DNA of 34,636 nt from an uncultured Deferribacteraceae bacterium. Lineage in GTDB: Bacteria > Chrysiogenota > Deferribacteres > Deferribacterales > Mucispirillaceae. The notes below the pieces were generated by a model. That model saw nothing but the letters and a program-made list of their open reading frames with translations, did no database searches and was not told the origin of the DNA. A program made the translations under genes and the position numbers. The stretch lies in the NCBI GenBank assembly GCA_947041165.1, contig CAMRCY010000023.1, positions 1-34,636 on the forward strand, read 5' to 3'. How positions within the stretch are numbered: position 1 is the stretch's first letter; each line of letters starts with the position of its first letter. Positions 1 to 8,334 of the stretch are shown one piece after another.

Positions 1-252
1 TCGTAAATAATTGAACTCATTTTAATAGTTACAACAAGTTTAATTAATTTTAACAACTGCAACAAGTTCGGTTAATTTTAACAGTTGCGACAATCTCGGT
101 TAATTAATATTAACGATGAGTTTAGTTGATTAAATATTAAGCAGTTATTGGTTCGTAAATAATTGAACTCATTTTAATAGTTACAACAAGTTTAATTAAT
201 TTTAACAGTTGCAACAATCTCGGTTAATTTTAATAATTATACCAAGTTCGGT
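1..252. repeat. Nested direct repeats upstream of flhF
   Basis: Bases 1-65 and 153-217 are the same sequence with two mismatches, giving a 152-bp offset. Inside this lies a shorter unit of about 28 bp, built around taattttaacagttgcaaca, with copies starting near 45, 73, 101, 197 and 225; the later ones are diverged. There are no open reading frames of note. Copy 1 begins at the first base of the window, so the repeat may extend beyond it. No function is apparent. Confidence 0.85.
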
Positions 253-351
253 AGAGGTAAATATTCTCCACTTGCTAGTCATTCAATATGTGTCATTTAT
301 TCAGTTATTTATAACAATAGTTATAAATATTGGTATTTTGATCTAATTTAC

Positions 352-380
352 TTGCAATTATAGAGTAATCTATTTATAAT
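352..380 (+). promoter_or_regulatory. Predicted sigma-70-type promoter of the flhF operon
   Basis: TTGCAA at 352-357 is followed after exactly 17 bases by a perfect TATAAT at 375-380. Transcription would start near 387, leaving a leader of about 85 bases before the flhF start. This is a sequence match only. It suggests that flhF, flhG and fliA are read by the housekeeping sigma factor rather than by FliA itself. Confidence 0.55.
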
Positions 381-472
381 GGTGATAATTATAAATATTT
401 GTTTATGCTATTAATAGTTATAGATTTATCAGTAGTTTCTGTTCGTTTTATTAGGTGGAGATAGTTTCTAAC

Positions 473-2038
473 ATGAAGATAAAGAAGTATGAAGCAAAAA
501 ATATGAAAGAGGCGATGAAGATCATTAAAGCTGATCTAGGGCCTGATGCGGTTATTTTAACTACAAAAAAAGTTGTTAAAAATAATGGTTTAGGTATTTT
601 TAGTTCACCAGTGTTAGAGGTTACAGCGGCTGTTGATTACGATGAAAATAATGGCAGAGGGAAGAGATTGGTGTCACAAGGTAAAGGCTCAAAAAAAATA
701 AATAACAGTAAAACAGTCGGTTCATATTCACAATCTGACACTATTGATATTTTGTCAGATGATGAAGAGGATATGTCTTATCCACCACTCAAACGTATAG
801 ATTATACAGTTGGTGGAAATCCGTATGAAACTTTATCACCTAAACGAGTTTTATCTCCTTCTGTGAATAACGATGTGGAAAACGAGGAAGATCTAGATGG
901 CTACGGCGTGGATGATATTCTTAGAGATTTATCAGAGCACAGCACATCAACTGCTCAACCTATAAACAACTATAGCGTCGACGCTGATTCTTCAAGTTCA
1001 TACAGAAGTTATCGTCAACAATCAAGTGGGTTTAATGCACCAGAAAGGGTTGAACGCAAACCGTTAGAAGAGGTTATTGAGAGCAAGAAGAGAGAGTATT
1101 CATCAGACACAAACAGTGCGTTAACTCCAGAGAAGTTATCTATTATTTTGCAAGATATATCAGATATAAAAAAACAGGTATCGGATATTCGCTACAATGT
1201 AGGTCCAGGTGTATCGGTTGATCTACCAAGCAGATTGAAAGATATACATTTGATACTTTGTAAAAGCGGTGTTGATGATGTTATATCGTATAGATTTTTA
1301 AAAGATATTGAAAAATTAATGTCGGACAATCTTTCAAATATTCAGTTAAAGAATATTGTGATGGAGTCGTTAGCACAAATGATTCCGATAGAAACAGAAT
1401 GTTTTGAAAAACTTAAAAATAAAGTAACAATATTTGTAGGTCCAACAGGGGTTGGCAAAACAACAACGGTTGCAAAACTTGCAGCGAAATTAAAACTTGA
1501 ACAGAACAAAAATGTTGCACTTATCACGATAGATAATTATCGTATTGGAGCTATAGAACAGCTTAGCACATACGCAGATATAGTTAATATTCCCTTATTT
1601 ACAGCATCGACGCCATCGGGGCTTAAATCGCTTATAAGGGATCTAAATAATAAAGATTACGATCATATACTTATCGATAGTATGGGTAGAAGTCAATTTG
1701 ATTCACAAGAGTTAAATGCGATTAAAACTTTTACAAAACTAAGTGATGAAATGTTGGTTGTGCTTATTTTATCTTTATCGTCAAACCATGCTGAATTAGG
1801 TGATACGGTTGAGCGATACTCGATATTAAATCCTGAATATCTTATTTTTACCAAATTGGATGAAACAAGATATTTCGGAACGTTATTGAATGTTTCTATA
1901 AAACGCAAGTTACCAATTCTTCTTTTAGGTACTGGTCAAAATGTCCCAGATGACATTGAAATCCCTAATGGCAAAAGAATTGCTAGAAAGGTGTTACAAG
2001 AGATACCTTCCTTATGGAATGATAAGAGATTGTCATAA
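473..2038 (+). CDS. flhF: Flagellar biosynthesis GTPase FlhF
   Basis: FlhF is an SRP-family GTPase that recruits early flagellar components to the correct place on the cell envelope. The N-terminal B domain (residues 1-60) has the usual opening with a Lys/Glu-rich helix. A long Ser/Asp-rich, low-complexity linker follows (about 60-215), then the N domain and the G domain. G-motifs are visible: P-loop GPTGVGKTTT at 323-332, DNYRIGAIEQL at 354-364, IDSMGRS at 401-407, TKLDET at 460-465 and the closing loop near 485-495. The G3 motif reads D-S-M-G where D-T-A-G is common. The start is ATG 473, preceded by AGGTGGAG; a GTG at 455 lies inside that ribosome-binding site and is rejected. The protein has 521 residues and is followed by flhG, its usual partner. 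Confidence 0.96.
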   Translation: MKIKKYEAKNMKEAMKIIKADLGPDAVILTTKKVVKNNGLGIFSSPVLEVTAAVDYDENNGRGKRLVSQGKGSKKINNSKTVGSYSQSDTIDILSDDEEDMSYPPLKRIDYTVGGNPYETLSPKRVLSPSVNNDVENEEDLDGYGVDDILRDLSEHSTSTAQPINNYSVDADSSSSYRSYRQQSSGFNAPERVERKPLEEVIESKKREYSSDTNSALTPEKLSIILQDISDIKKQVSDIRYNVGPGVSVDLPSRLKDIHLILCKSGVDDVISYRFLKDIEKLMSDNLSNIQLKNIVMESLAQMIPIETECFEKLKNKVTIFVGPTGVGKTTTVAKLAAKLKLEQNKNVALITIDNYRIGAIEQLSTYADIVNIPLFTASTPSGLKSLIRDLNNKDYDHILIDSMGRSQFDSQELNAIKTFTKLSDEMLVVLILSLSSNHAELGDTVERYSILNPEYLIFTKLDETRYFGTLLNVSIKRKLPILLLGTGQNVPDDIEIPNGKRIARKVLQEIPSLWNDKRLS

Positions 2039-2098
2039 GGTAAACTTTTAGCAAACAACTTGAAGTACAATGGATATCAATAACAATTGAGGGTTTAT

Positions 2099-2944
2099 AT
2101 GGCAGATCAAGCATTTAATTTGAGAAAGCACGCATGGGAAGCTAATAGGAATGCTCACTATGTGACTGTTTCAAGTGGTAAGGGTGGTGTTGGCAAGAGT
2201 AACTTTTCTGTCAATTTAGCATATCAGCTTGCGAACTTAGGAAAGCGAGTACTATTATTTGATGCTGATTTAGGTTTAGCGAATATTGATATCATGCTAT
2301 CAGTTACCGTATCTGCTACGATAAAGAAGTATATAGAGGATAAAGCGACAATAGATGAGATAATCAAGAAAGACGTTTACGGCTTTGATATTCTTCCAGC
2401 ATCAACAGGCTTTATGGAATTGACAACTTTAACGGATGCAGAGTTTGAGAAGATTTTTAATATCTTTTTAGTACTCGATAGCAGATATGATTACGTTATT
2501 TTTGACACAGGAGCGGGTATATCGGATGCGGTTACACGTTTCTCATCAATTGCTGATTCTGTCATAGTTGTAACAAATCCAGAACCTACAGCAATCACGG
2601 ATGCTTATGCGTTCATGAAAATAGTTAGCAAACTATATAACATTCATAAGATGTTTATCGTGTTCAACAAGGTAGATGACTTAAAGAGTGCAGACATTAC
2701 ATATAACAATCTTAAAACGGTAGTGAGCAGGTTTTTATCGATAGATTTACAGCTTTTAAACCATATTCGTGAGGACAAATTAGTTAGAAAAGCTGTTAGG
2801 TTGCAGAAACCAGTATCGGTATTAGATCCGAATTCGTTTTATGCAAGAGATATAGAGAACTGTGTAAGATCGTTTATCGGTTTACCATCAGTTAAGAAAA
2901 CTAATGAGAAAGTATACACATTATTTAAGAGTGTATTTAGATGA
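2099..2944 (+). CDS. flhG: MinD-family flagellar number regulator FlhG
   Basis: FlhG is a deviant-Walker ParA/MinD ATPase that limits flagellar number and stimulates FlhF GTPase activity. The first nine residues are MADQAFNLR, matching the DQAxxLR activator motif known from FlhG; this also fixes the start at ATG 2099, with GAGG just upstream, rather than an in-frame TTG at 2087. The deviant Walker A SSGKGGVGKS is at 25-34 with signature Lys28, the A' box FDADLGLAN at 54-62, and the Walker B Asp136. The last ten residues look like a short amphipathic helix, which in MinD relatives binds the membrane (inference). The protein has 281 residues. The stop codon overlaps the next ATG as ATGA. Confidence 0.95.
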   Translation: MADQAFNLRKHAWEANRNAHYVTVSSGKGGVGKSNFSVNLAYQLANLGKRVLLFDADLGLANIDIMLSVTVSATIKKYIEDKATIDEIIKKDVYGFDILPASTGFMELTTLTDAEFEKIFNIFLVLDSRYDYVIFDTGAGISDAVTRFSSIADSVIVVTNPEPTAITDAYAFMKIVSKLYNIHKMFIVFNKVDDLKSADITYNNLKTVVSRFLSIDLQLLNHIREDKLVRKAVRLQKPVSVLDPNSFYARDIENCVRSFIGLPSVKKTNEKVYTLFKSVFR

Positions 2945-3147
2945 TAACGGCGCTAAAATATGTTCCACTACTTTTCTCAACAACATTATTATTCGCCTCA
3001 ATGTTTTTTAAGCTTATATTTTTAGATGAATTAGAGTATATATATATATTCAAAGATCTAGCAGTATTTTTCATTTCTTATTATGTACTAAAAACACTTA
3101 CAGGTAATATTATAAAGATGTTTAGAAACTATTGGAAGATATTATGA
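2941..3147 (+). CDS. Small two-helix membrane protein between flhG and fliA
   Basis: This is a 68-residue hydrophobic protein of unknown function. Two membrane-spanning stretches are visible, about residues 8-28 and 36-55, with a basic C-terminal tail (K, R and W residues). It overlaps flhG by ATGA at 2941-2944 and overlaps the fliA start by ATGA at 3144-3147, so it is translationally locked into the flagellar operon. That coupling is the main reason to accept it as a real gene. No catalytic or metal-binding residues stand out. It could be a flagellar-placement accessory protein, but the sequence does not prove this. Confidence 0.75.
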   Translation: MITALKYVPLLFSTTLLFASMFFKLIFLDELEYIYIFKDLAVFFISYYVLKTLTGNIIKMFRNYWKIL

Positions 3148-3878
3148 GCCGAGAAACGCCTCCAGTATTGCAACCTCTTTCAGAAGAAGAGAAAGCGAAG
3201 ATAGTCAAAGATTATCTTCCTAAGATGAAATTATGGGTTATGAAAGCAAAAGGCACTTTACCAGAGTCAGTTGATGCGGATGATTTATATTCAGCAGCCT
3301 CAATGGGACTTATAGAGTGTTTAGAACGTTTTGATAAATCCCGCAATGTTTCATTCTCAACATTTGCTGAGTTAAGAATTAGGGGTTCAATCGTTGATGC
3401 GTTACGAAGTTTAGATACATTGCCAAGACATATACGAACAAATATCAAGCAATTAGAGAAGATAAGTGTAGCACTAGCCTCTAAGTTAGGACGTAAACCT
3501 TTAGTTTCAGAGCTAGTTGAACATACAGAATTTAGTGAAGAAACAGTTTATAGGTTGCTTGATTTGCAAGAAACGGATAAAGTATTATCATTGAACGATA
3601 CTGTTGGTAACGATGATAGTAATTTAATAGATTTTATAGATAGTGCAACTCTTTCTCCAGAGGATGAGTTGTTGAAGTCTAAATTGGTAGAGCATTTAAG
3701 TAGTGAGATAGATTCTCTTTCAGAGAAAGAGAAAACTGTAGTATCGTTATATTATTTCGAAGATTTAACTATGAAAGAAGTTGCTGAAATTATAGGAATA
3801 ACAGAGTCGAGAATATCTCAGATACATACTCAAGCTATATCAAAGCTTAAAAGGAGATTGAAAAGTCTTTATGAATAA
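3144..3878 (+). CDS. fliA: Flagellar sigma factor FliA (sigma-28)
   Basis: FliA directs RNA polymerase to late flagellar and chemotaxis promoters. The 244-residue protein carries the conserved region-2 block D-D-L-Y-S-A-A-x-x-G-L at about 46-56 and the R-I-R-G-S-I-x-D-A-L-R core. Region 3 and a region-4 helix-turn-helix (LTMKEVAEIIGITESRISQI) lie near the end. ATG 3144 is chosen because GGAAG sits 6 bases upstream and because the family normally begins close to region 1.2; an in-frame TTG at 3132 overlaps that ribosome-binding site. The gene overlaps its neighbours by 4 and 8 bases. No anti-sigma factor FlgM is visible in this window. Confidence 0.95.
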   Translation: MSRETPPVLQPLSEEEKAKIVKDYLPKMKLWVMKAKGTLPESVDADDLYSAASMGLIECLERFDKSRNVSFSTFAELRIRGSIVDALRSLDTLPRHIRTNIKQLEKISVALASKLGRKPLVSELVEHTEFSEETVYRLLDLQETDKVLSLNDTVGNDDSNLIDFIDSATLSPEDELLKSKLVEHLSSEIDSLSEKEKTVVSLYYFEDLTMKEVAEIIGITESRISQIHTQAISKLKRRLKSLYE

Positions 3879-5070
3879 GATCAAAGTATTAGTTGTTGAC
3901 GACTCATTTGTAATGCGTCGTATAATTGAATCAATTATAAAGCAAGACTCAGAATTAGAGTTAGTTGGAACAGCACGTAACGGTGAAGAAGCTGTTAAAT
4001 TAACGAAAGAGCTTTCTCCAGATGTCATAACTATGGATATCGAGATGCCAAAAATGAGTGGGCTTGAAGCATTAGATATAATAATGAAAGAGAAACCTAC
4101 TCCAGTTATCATGGTAAGTTCGCTTACGCAAGATGGAGCAGAGGCTACGATAAAGGCATTGAGTTTAGGTGCGGTAGATTTTGTTCCTAAGCAGATGCTG
4201 AATGATGATATTAGTGGCACAAATGGTATTGCTACTGATTTTCTTAAAAGGTTAAAAAGATTTGGTAACAACAAAGCGACATTAGTTCGTTTGATGATGA
4301 CTGCAAGAACGGCAAGACCTGCAAGTTCTACAGGTGTTACAAAACCTTTAAATTCTACAAGTGTTGCAAAACCTTCAAGTTTAACAAAATTAACAAACCC
4401 TATAAAACCTGTAATAGGTGGTGGAAGTGGTGCGACAGCGTTAAAAGACTCTCCTGTAACGGATAGTTCAAAGCGTGTAGTTGTTGCAAATTCAGCACGT
4501 AAAAAGATTGTAGCGATCGGTGTTTCAACAGGTGGTCCACAATCATTACAGCGAGTTATTCCTTTTTTACCAGAGAATTTAGGTGTACCAGTTGTTATCA
4601 CACAGCACATGCCTGCCGAGTTCACGGCGAGTTTAGCGAAACATTTAGATGCATCGTCTAAACTGAAAGTTGTTGAGTGTGCAGATAAAATGAAATTAGA
4701 ACCGAATGTTGTATATATAGCAAGAGGTGGTATACATTTGAAATTTGTAAAAGTTTCAAATAATGTTTATATTGAACTATCTCCTGAACCATCAACACTT
4801 TTCAATATTCCATCAGTGGATGTTATGGTATCGTCGCTTGTAGGTATTTATGGTGCAAGTTGCATGGGTGTTATAATGACAGGAATGGGATCAGATGGAG
4901 CAAAAGGTTTGAAAGAACTTAAAGCATCAAATGGTTTAGTGTTAGCACAAGATGAAGCTAGTTGCGTAGTATATGGTATGCCAAGATCGGTAGTAAAAGA
5001 TGGTATAGCAGATGAGATCGTTCCACTTGATGAAATTGCATCTAGGATTGTTTTCCATTGCAAAGGCTAA
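3871..5070 (+). CDS. cheB: Chemotaxis response regulator methylesterase CheB
   Basis: CheB removes methyl groups from, and deamidates, chemoreceptor glutamates when phosphorylated by CheA. The N-terminal receiver domain (1-125) has acidic-pocket D10/D11, phospho-acceptor D56 and K107. The C-terminal esterase domain (about 211-399) has the catalytic triad S219 (GVSTGG), H246 (QHMP) and D342 (GMGSDG). The linker (about 130-205) is long, rich in Ser, Thr and Lys, and contains imperfect short repeats of the type STxVxKP, unlike the conserved domains. The 399-residue length is slightly above typical because of this linker. The gene starts 8 bases before the fliA stop, with AAGGAG upstream at 3851-3856. 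Confidence 0.96.
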   Translation: MNKIKVLVVDDSFVMRRIIESIIKQDSELELVGTARNGEEAVKLTKELSPDVITMDIEMPKMSGLEALDIIMKEKPTPVIMVSSLTQDGAEATIKALSLGAVDFVPKQMLNDDISGTNGIATDFLKRLKRFGNNKATLVRLMMTARTARPASSTGVTKPLNSTSVAKPSSLTKLTNPIKPVIGGGSGATALKDSPVTDSSKRVVVANSARKKIVAIGVSTGGPQSLQRVIPFLPENLGVPVVITQHMPAEFTASLAKHLDASSKLKVVECADKMKLEPNVVYIARGGIHLKFVKVSNNVYIELSPEPSTLFNIPSVDVMVSSLVGIYGASCMGVIMTGMGSDGAKGLKELKASNGLVLAQDEASCVVYGMPRSVVKDGIADEIVPLDEIASRIVFHCKG

Positions 5071-5092
5071 TAATAGTTTAGATGTTTTAGGT

Positions 5093-5540
5093 TTTTTGCG
5101 ATATAGATATATTGGATTTTTTTAATGTTTATATGCAAGGGACTATTTTTGCGATATCGGGATATTGGCTTGTTTTGATATTTACATGCAAGGGACTATT
5201 TTTGCGATACGGGAATGTTGGTTTTTTGTGATATTTACATGCAAGGGACTATCTTTACGATACGGGAATATTGGCTTGTTATGATATTTACATGTAAGGG
5301 ACTATTTTTGCGATACGGGAATGTTGGCTTGTTTTGATATTTACATGCAAGGGACTATTTTTACGATACGGGAATGTTGGCTTGTTATGATATTTACATG
5401 CAAGGGACTATTTTTGCGATATCGGGATATTGGCTTGTTGTGATATTTACATGCAAGGGACTATTTTTACGATACGGGAATGTTGGCTTGTTATGATATT
5501 TACATGCAAGGGACTATTTTTGCGATATCGGGATATTGGA
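5093..5540. repeat. 53-bp tandem repeat array, eight copies plus a decayed leading half-copy
   Basis: Units begin at 5135, 5188, 5241, 5294, 5347, 5400, 5453 and 5506, each beginning GCAAGGGACTATTTTT (copy 4 has GTAAGGG, copy 3 one more change). The period is exactly 53 bases throughout. A degenerate half-unit precedes copy 1 from about 5093, and copy 8 is cut short near 5540. Two internal variants alternate: one with GATATCGGGATATTGG (copies 1, 6, 8) and one with GATACGGGAATGTTGG (most others). Copies 5 and 7 are identical, so copies 5-6 and 7-8 look like a recent duplication of a 106-bp dimer. The period is not a multiple of three and no reading frame runs through, so it is non-coding. Confidence 0.95.
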
Positions 5541-5702
5541 TTTCACAGCATTAGGCTGTTATGATACAAGCAGTTGCAAGACGGTTTGGTGTTTCTGTTT
5601 TTGTGTAACAAATTGGTAGATAAACAGTTTTGTATGGGCTGTGTTTTGATAGTTTTATATAGCGAGTGTCGAAAGATAGTTTTGCTAATAGTATAATATA
5701 GA

Positions 5703-5732
5703 TTGCTTAATGAGTGTATAATGTTTTATAAT
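5703..5732 (+). promoter_or_regulatory. Possible promoter of fliM
   Basis: TTGCTT at 5703-5708 and TATAAT at 5727-5732 are separated by 18 bases, placing a start near 5739 and leaving a very short leader before fliM at 5756. Two more TATAAT hexamers lie at 5692 and 5717 without good partners. The remainder of 5541-5700, between the repeat array and this site, shows no recognised feature. Confidence 0.35.
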
Positions 5733-5755
5733 GAATTTATGGTAGATATTAGCTA

Positions 5756-6769
5756 ATGGCAGATATTTTAAGTCAAGATGAAATTGATGCGTTGCTCTCA
5801 ACGGTTTCAGATGATACCGAGGTAGAAGAAGGATCATCAGAATCAGAGTCGTACGATTTTCATCCTAAGAAGATATCAGTTTATGATTTTAGAAGACCCG
5901 ACAGAGTCTCTAAGGATCAGTTACGTTCAATAAGAAACATTCATGATAAGTTTGCTAGAAATTTTTCATCAAATTTATCAAACTTTTTAAGAACAATAAC
6001 CGATATAACATTAGTATCGGTAGATCAGATGACATACGGTGAGTTTTTGATGTCACTTCCTGATCCTACGAATTTCAATATTATATCGATGATACCTCTT
6101 CAAGGCAATGCGGTATTAGAGATTAATCCTTCGTTAATTTTTCCTATCGTGGATAAATTATTAGGAGGACAAGGGTTACCACTTTTCCATGTAAGAGAGT
6201 TAACACATTTAGAGCTTAATATAATAGATGGTATTATCACTTTAATATTAAAAGATTTGGAAGAAGTTTGGAAACAAATTATACCAAACGTTAGATTTAA
6301 GAAAGAGTTATCAGAGAATTCTCCTCATATTATTCAGATTGTTGCACAGAATGAGGTTATCGTTTTAGTTGTTTTCGAAGTTAAGTTTGGCGAAGCAACA
6401 GGAATGATAAATCTATGTCTTCCAGCGATTATGTTAGAGCCGGTATTAAATAAGATCTCATCACAAGATTGGTTAATCGGTGCTAAGAAAGGTAGATCTG
6501 GTGAGTATGAAACGAGAATATTAGAGTTGTTAGAAAATATCTCAATACCTTTTAAGGTTGAGATCGGTAGGACTAAATTAAAAGTATCAGAGTTATTAGA
6601 ACTGCAAACAAACGATACAATTATATTGAATAAAAAAAGTAAACGTCCATTGAACATTTACATTAATAATAAACATAAGTTTTTTGGTGCGCTTGGTGTT
6701 TTAGGAATACGTAAAGCGATTAAAATAACAAGGTCAACAACGGAGCAAGATGATGAAAGAGACGGTTGA
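5756..6769 (+). CDS. fliM: Flagellar motor switch protein FliM
   Basis: FliM is the C-ring component that receives phosphorylated CheY and changes the direction of rotation. The N-terminus contains LSQDEIDALL (residues 5-14), the conserved CheY-binding peptide. It is followed by an acidic linker, the CheC-like middle domain (about 45-230) and a C-terminal SpoA/FliN-like domain (about 250-325). The protein has 337 residues, normal for the family. The ribosome-binding site is weak, but the conserved N-terminal peptide fixes ATG 5756. The end overlaps the next gene by about 20 bases. Confidence 0.97.
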   Translation: MADILSQDEIDALLSTVSDDTEVEEGSSESESYDFHPKKISVYDFRRPDRVSKDQLRSIRNIHDKFARNFSSNLSNFLRTITDITLVSVDQMTYGEFLMSLPDPTNFNIISMIPLQGNAVLEINPSLIFPIVDKLLGGQGLPLFHVRELTHLELNIIDGIITLILKDLEEVWKQIIPNVRFKKELSENSPHIIQIVAQNEVIVLVVFEVKFGEATGMINLCLPAIMLEPVLNKISSQDWLIGAKKGRSGEYETRILELLENISIPFKVEIGRTKLKVSELLELQTNDTIILNKKSKRPLNIYINNKHKFFGALGVLGIRKAIKITRSTTEQDDERDG

Positions 6770-7625
6770 TTTATCTACATCACCGATGCTAGGATCGATA
6801 TTTGATATATGTAAGGAGACGTTAGCGTCATCATTACAAGCTATAACATCTGCTGAAGTTAAACTTGAAAGCAGTGAGATGAACACAGTTGATACAGAGA
6901 CTCTTTTTAGTGAATATCTAGGTCAAACGGTTATCAAGTCAATAGAAACTACTTCTGAGTTAAAGCTAGGTTTATTATTTAAAACCACAGATATATCAAG
7001 ATTGAGTAATCTTATGTTAGGTGGCGATGAAGAGCCAAAAGCGGAATTAGATGAAGATACAATTGATGCAGTGAGAGAGCTTACAAATCAGTTAATAATG
7101 TCATTGAATGTCCCGTTTGCATCAGAGAGCAAGCAACAAGTAGCTATGAAAGTGGATGATGTTGCAGTGAGCAGTTCAGATGATGGCTATACAGAAGAAA
7201 ATTATATATCAATGGAATTTGTATTTGATATAGCTGGCAAACCAGTACCATTTATATTGTTTTTTGATCCAGGAATTGAAAGTTATTTAATTTCAGGTAT
7301 TAAGAAAGCGGTTGTATCAAACACATCTAGTGGAGATGTTAGCAATAATGCACAACAGGCTAATTTAAATTTAGATTTATTATTAGATATAGATATTCCT
7401 ATATCAGTTAGAATGGGTACAGCTAAGCTTTTCCTAAAAGATATTTTAGGTTTAGGGCCAGGTAACATTGTAGAGTTAGAGCAAAGTGTTGATGAGCAGA
7501 TAGATCTAACGATTAATGATAAAGTAATTGCACGAGGCGAAGTTGTTATTGTTGATGGTTATTTCGGTTTCAGAATTAAAGAGATTATAAGTAGAGCCGA
7601 AAGAATAAGAAAGCTTAAAGATTAA
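6750..7625 (+). CDS. fliY: Flagellar motor switch protein FliY (FliN with CheC-like N-terminal domain)
   Basis: This 291-residue protein combines a C-terminal SpoA/FliN C-ring domain (about 207-285) with an N-terminal domain of the CheC/CheX/FliY fold. That matches FliY rather than the roughly 100-residue FliN. One phosphatase-type signature D-x3-E-x2-N is present as D106, E110 and N113, while I do not see a second copy, and the proline expected further on is not evident. It may therefore dephosphorylate CheY-P at the switch, or may have kept only the structural role. An ATG doublet at 6750/6753 follows GGAG at 6742-6745; the second gives the better spacing. The linker at 190-205 is low complexity. 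Confidence 0.92.
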   Translation: MMKETVDLSTSPMLGSIFDICKETLASSLQAITSAEVKLESSEMNTVDTETLFSEYLGQTVIKSIETTSELKLGLLFKTTDISRLSNLMLGGDEEPKAELDEDTIDAVRELTNQLIMSLNVPFASESKQQVAMKVDDVAVSSSDDGYTEENYISMEFVFDIAGKPVPFILFFDPGIESYLISGIKKAVVSNTSSGDVSNNAQQANLNLDLLLDIDIPISVRMGTAKLFLKDILGLGPGNIVELEQSVDEQIDLTINDKVIARGEVVIVDGYFGFRIKEIISRAERIRKLKD

Positions 7626-7924
7626 ATTTTATGTTATGTGCATAGCATTAGAAATAGTAAGATCGCAAATAAACTTGCAGATATTAAAATTTGAGAATTA
7701 AATTTTATGTTATGTGTATAGCTTTAAAGTTGAAGAGCTAACAAGTAAGAAATTATATATATGAACTAAATAATTAGGTTTTATATTATAGTGTTGCTTT
7801 AGAATTAATAAGATAGTAATTAAAACTTATGGATATTAAAACTTGTGTATTAAGTTTTATATTGTCAAATGTTGTATATTATTTTATAGTTCATAGATTA
7901 GATGTGAAGTTAGAACTAAGAAAA
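7621..7924. repeat. Four diverged 76-bp tandem repeats filling the fliY-cheY spacer
   Basis: Units start at 7621, 7697, 7773 and 7849, spaced exactly 76 bases apart, each opening with a version of ATTAAATTTTATGTTATGTG. Units 1 and 2 share about 25 nearly identical opening bases. Units 1 and 3 also agree near their ends (AACTT, then GATATTAAAA). Unit 4 is the most decayed. Together they occupy nearly the whole gap, beginning in the last fliY codon. The remaining bases, 7925-7946, carry the AGGAGAT ribosome-binding site of cheY. No gene or terminator is evident. Confidence 0.75.
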
Positions 7925-7946
7925 TCTTAGATAGGAGATAGACAAT

Positions 7947-8327
7947 ATGTCTTATAGTCATTCAATAATTACTGTAGATGATTCTTCGACCATGCGTAGG
8001 ATAATAAAGAACACGTTGCAAAAATTAGGTTTTTCTAATATTTTGGAAGCAGAGCATGGTGTAGAAGCTTTAGAGGTCTTATCTAAAAATGAGGTAGACA
8101 TTATCATTACAGATTGGAATATGCCAGAGATGGATGGGTTAACGTTTGTTAAAACGCTTAGACTTGATCCTAAATATCTTGATACTCCTATTCTTATGGT
8201 TACAACTGAGGCTGCGAAAGAGGATATTTTAACAGCATTAAAAAATGGTGTTAATAACTATGTAGTAAAACCTTTTACACCGGAAATTTTGCAAGAAAAA
8301 GTTTTCAAACTACTTGATATAAGCTAG
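7947..8327 (+). CDS. cheY: Chemotaxis response regulator CheY
   Basis: CheY is a single-domain receiver that carries the phosphoryl group from CheA to FliM. In the 126 residues, acidic-pocket D11 and D12, phospho-acceptor D56 (ITDWNMP), switch residue T86/T87 (MVTTEA) and K108 (VVKPF) are all in place. The sequence is close to canonical CheY throughout. AGGAGA lies about 10 bases before the ATG. A gene for a CheZ-like protein begins 8 bases after its stop codon and cheA follows that, the expected order for one signalling operon. Confidence 0.97.
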   Translation: MSYSHSIITVDDSSTMRRIIKNTLQKLGFSNILEAEHGVEALEVLSKNEVDIIITDWNMPEMDGLTFVKTLRLDPKYLDTPILMVTTEAAKEDILTALKNGVNNYVVKPFTPEILQEKVFKLLDIS

Positions 8328-8334
8328 TTTTGTT

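Noticed and set aside
455-472. GTG start for flhF at 455
   Set aside because: The GTG lies within the AGGTGGAG ribosome-binding site; ATG 473 matches the family start.
3840-4625. 261-residue minus-strand frame opposite cheB
   Set aside because: It is fully antisense to a well-supported gene with intact catalytic triad, and its product has no recognisable domain.
5093-5540. CRISPR array
   Set aside because: The whole 53-base unit is repeated with no variable spacers between conserved repeats, and no cas genes are near.
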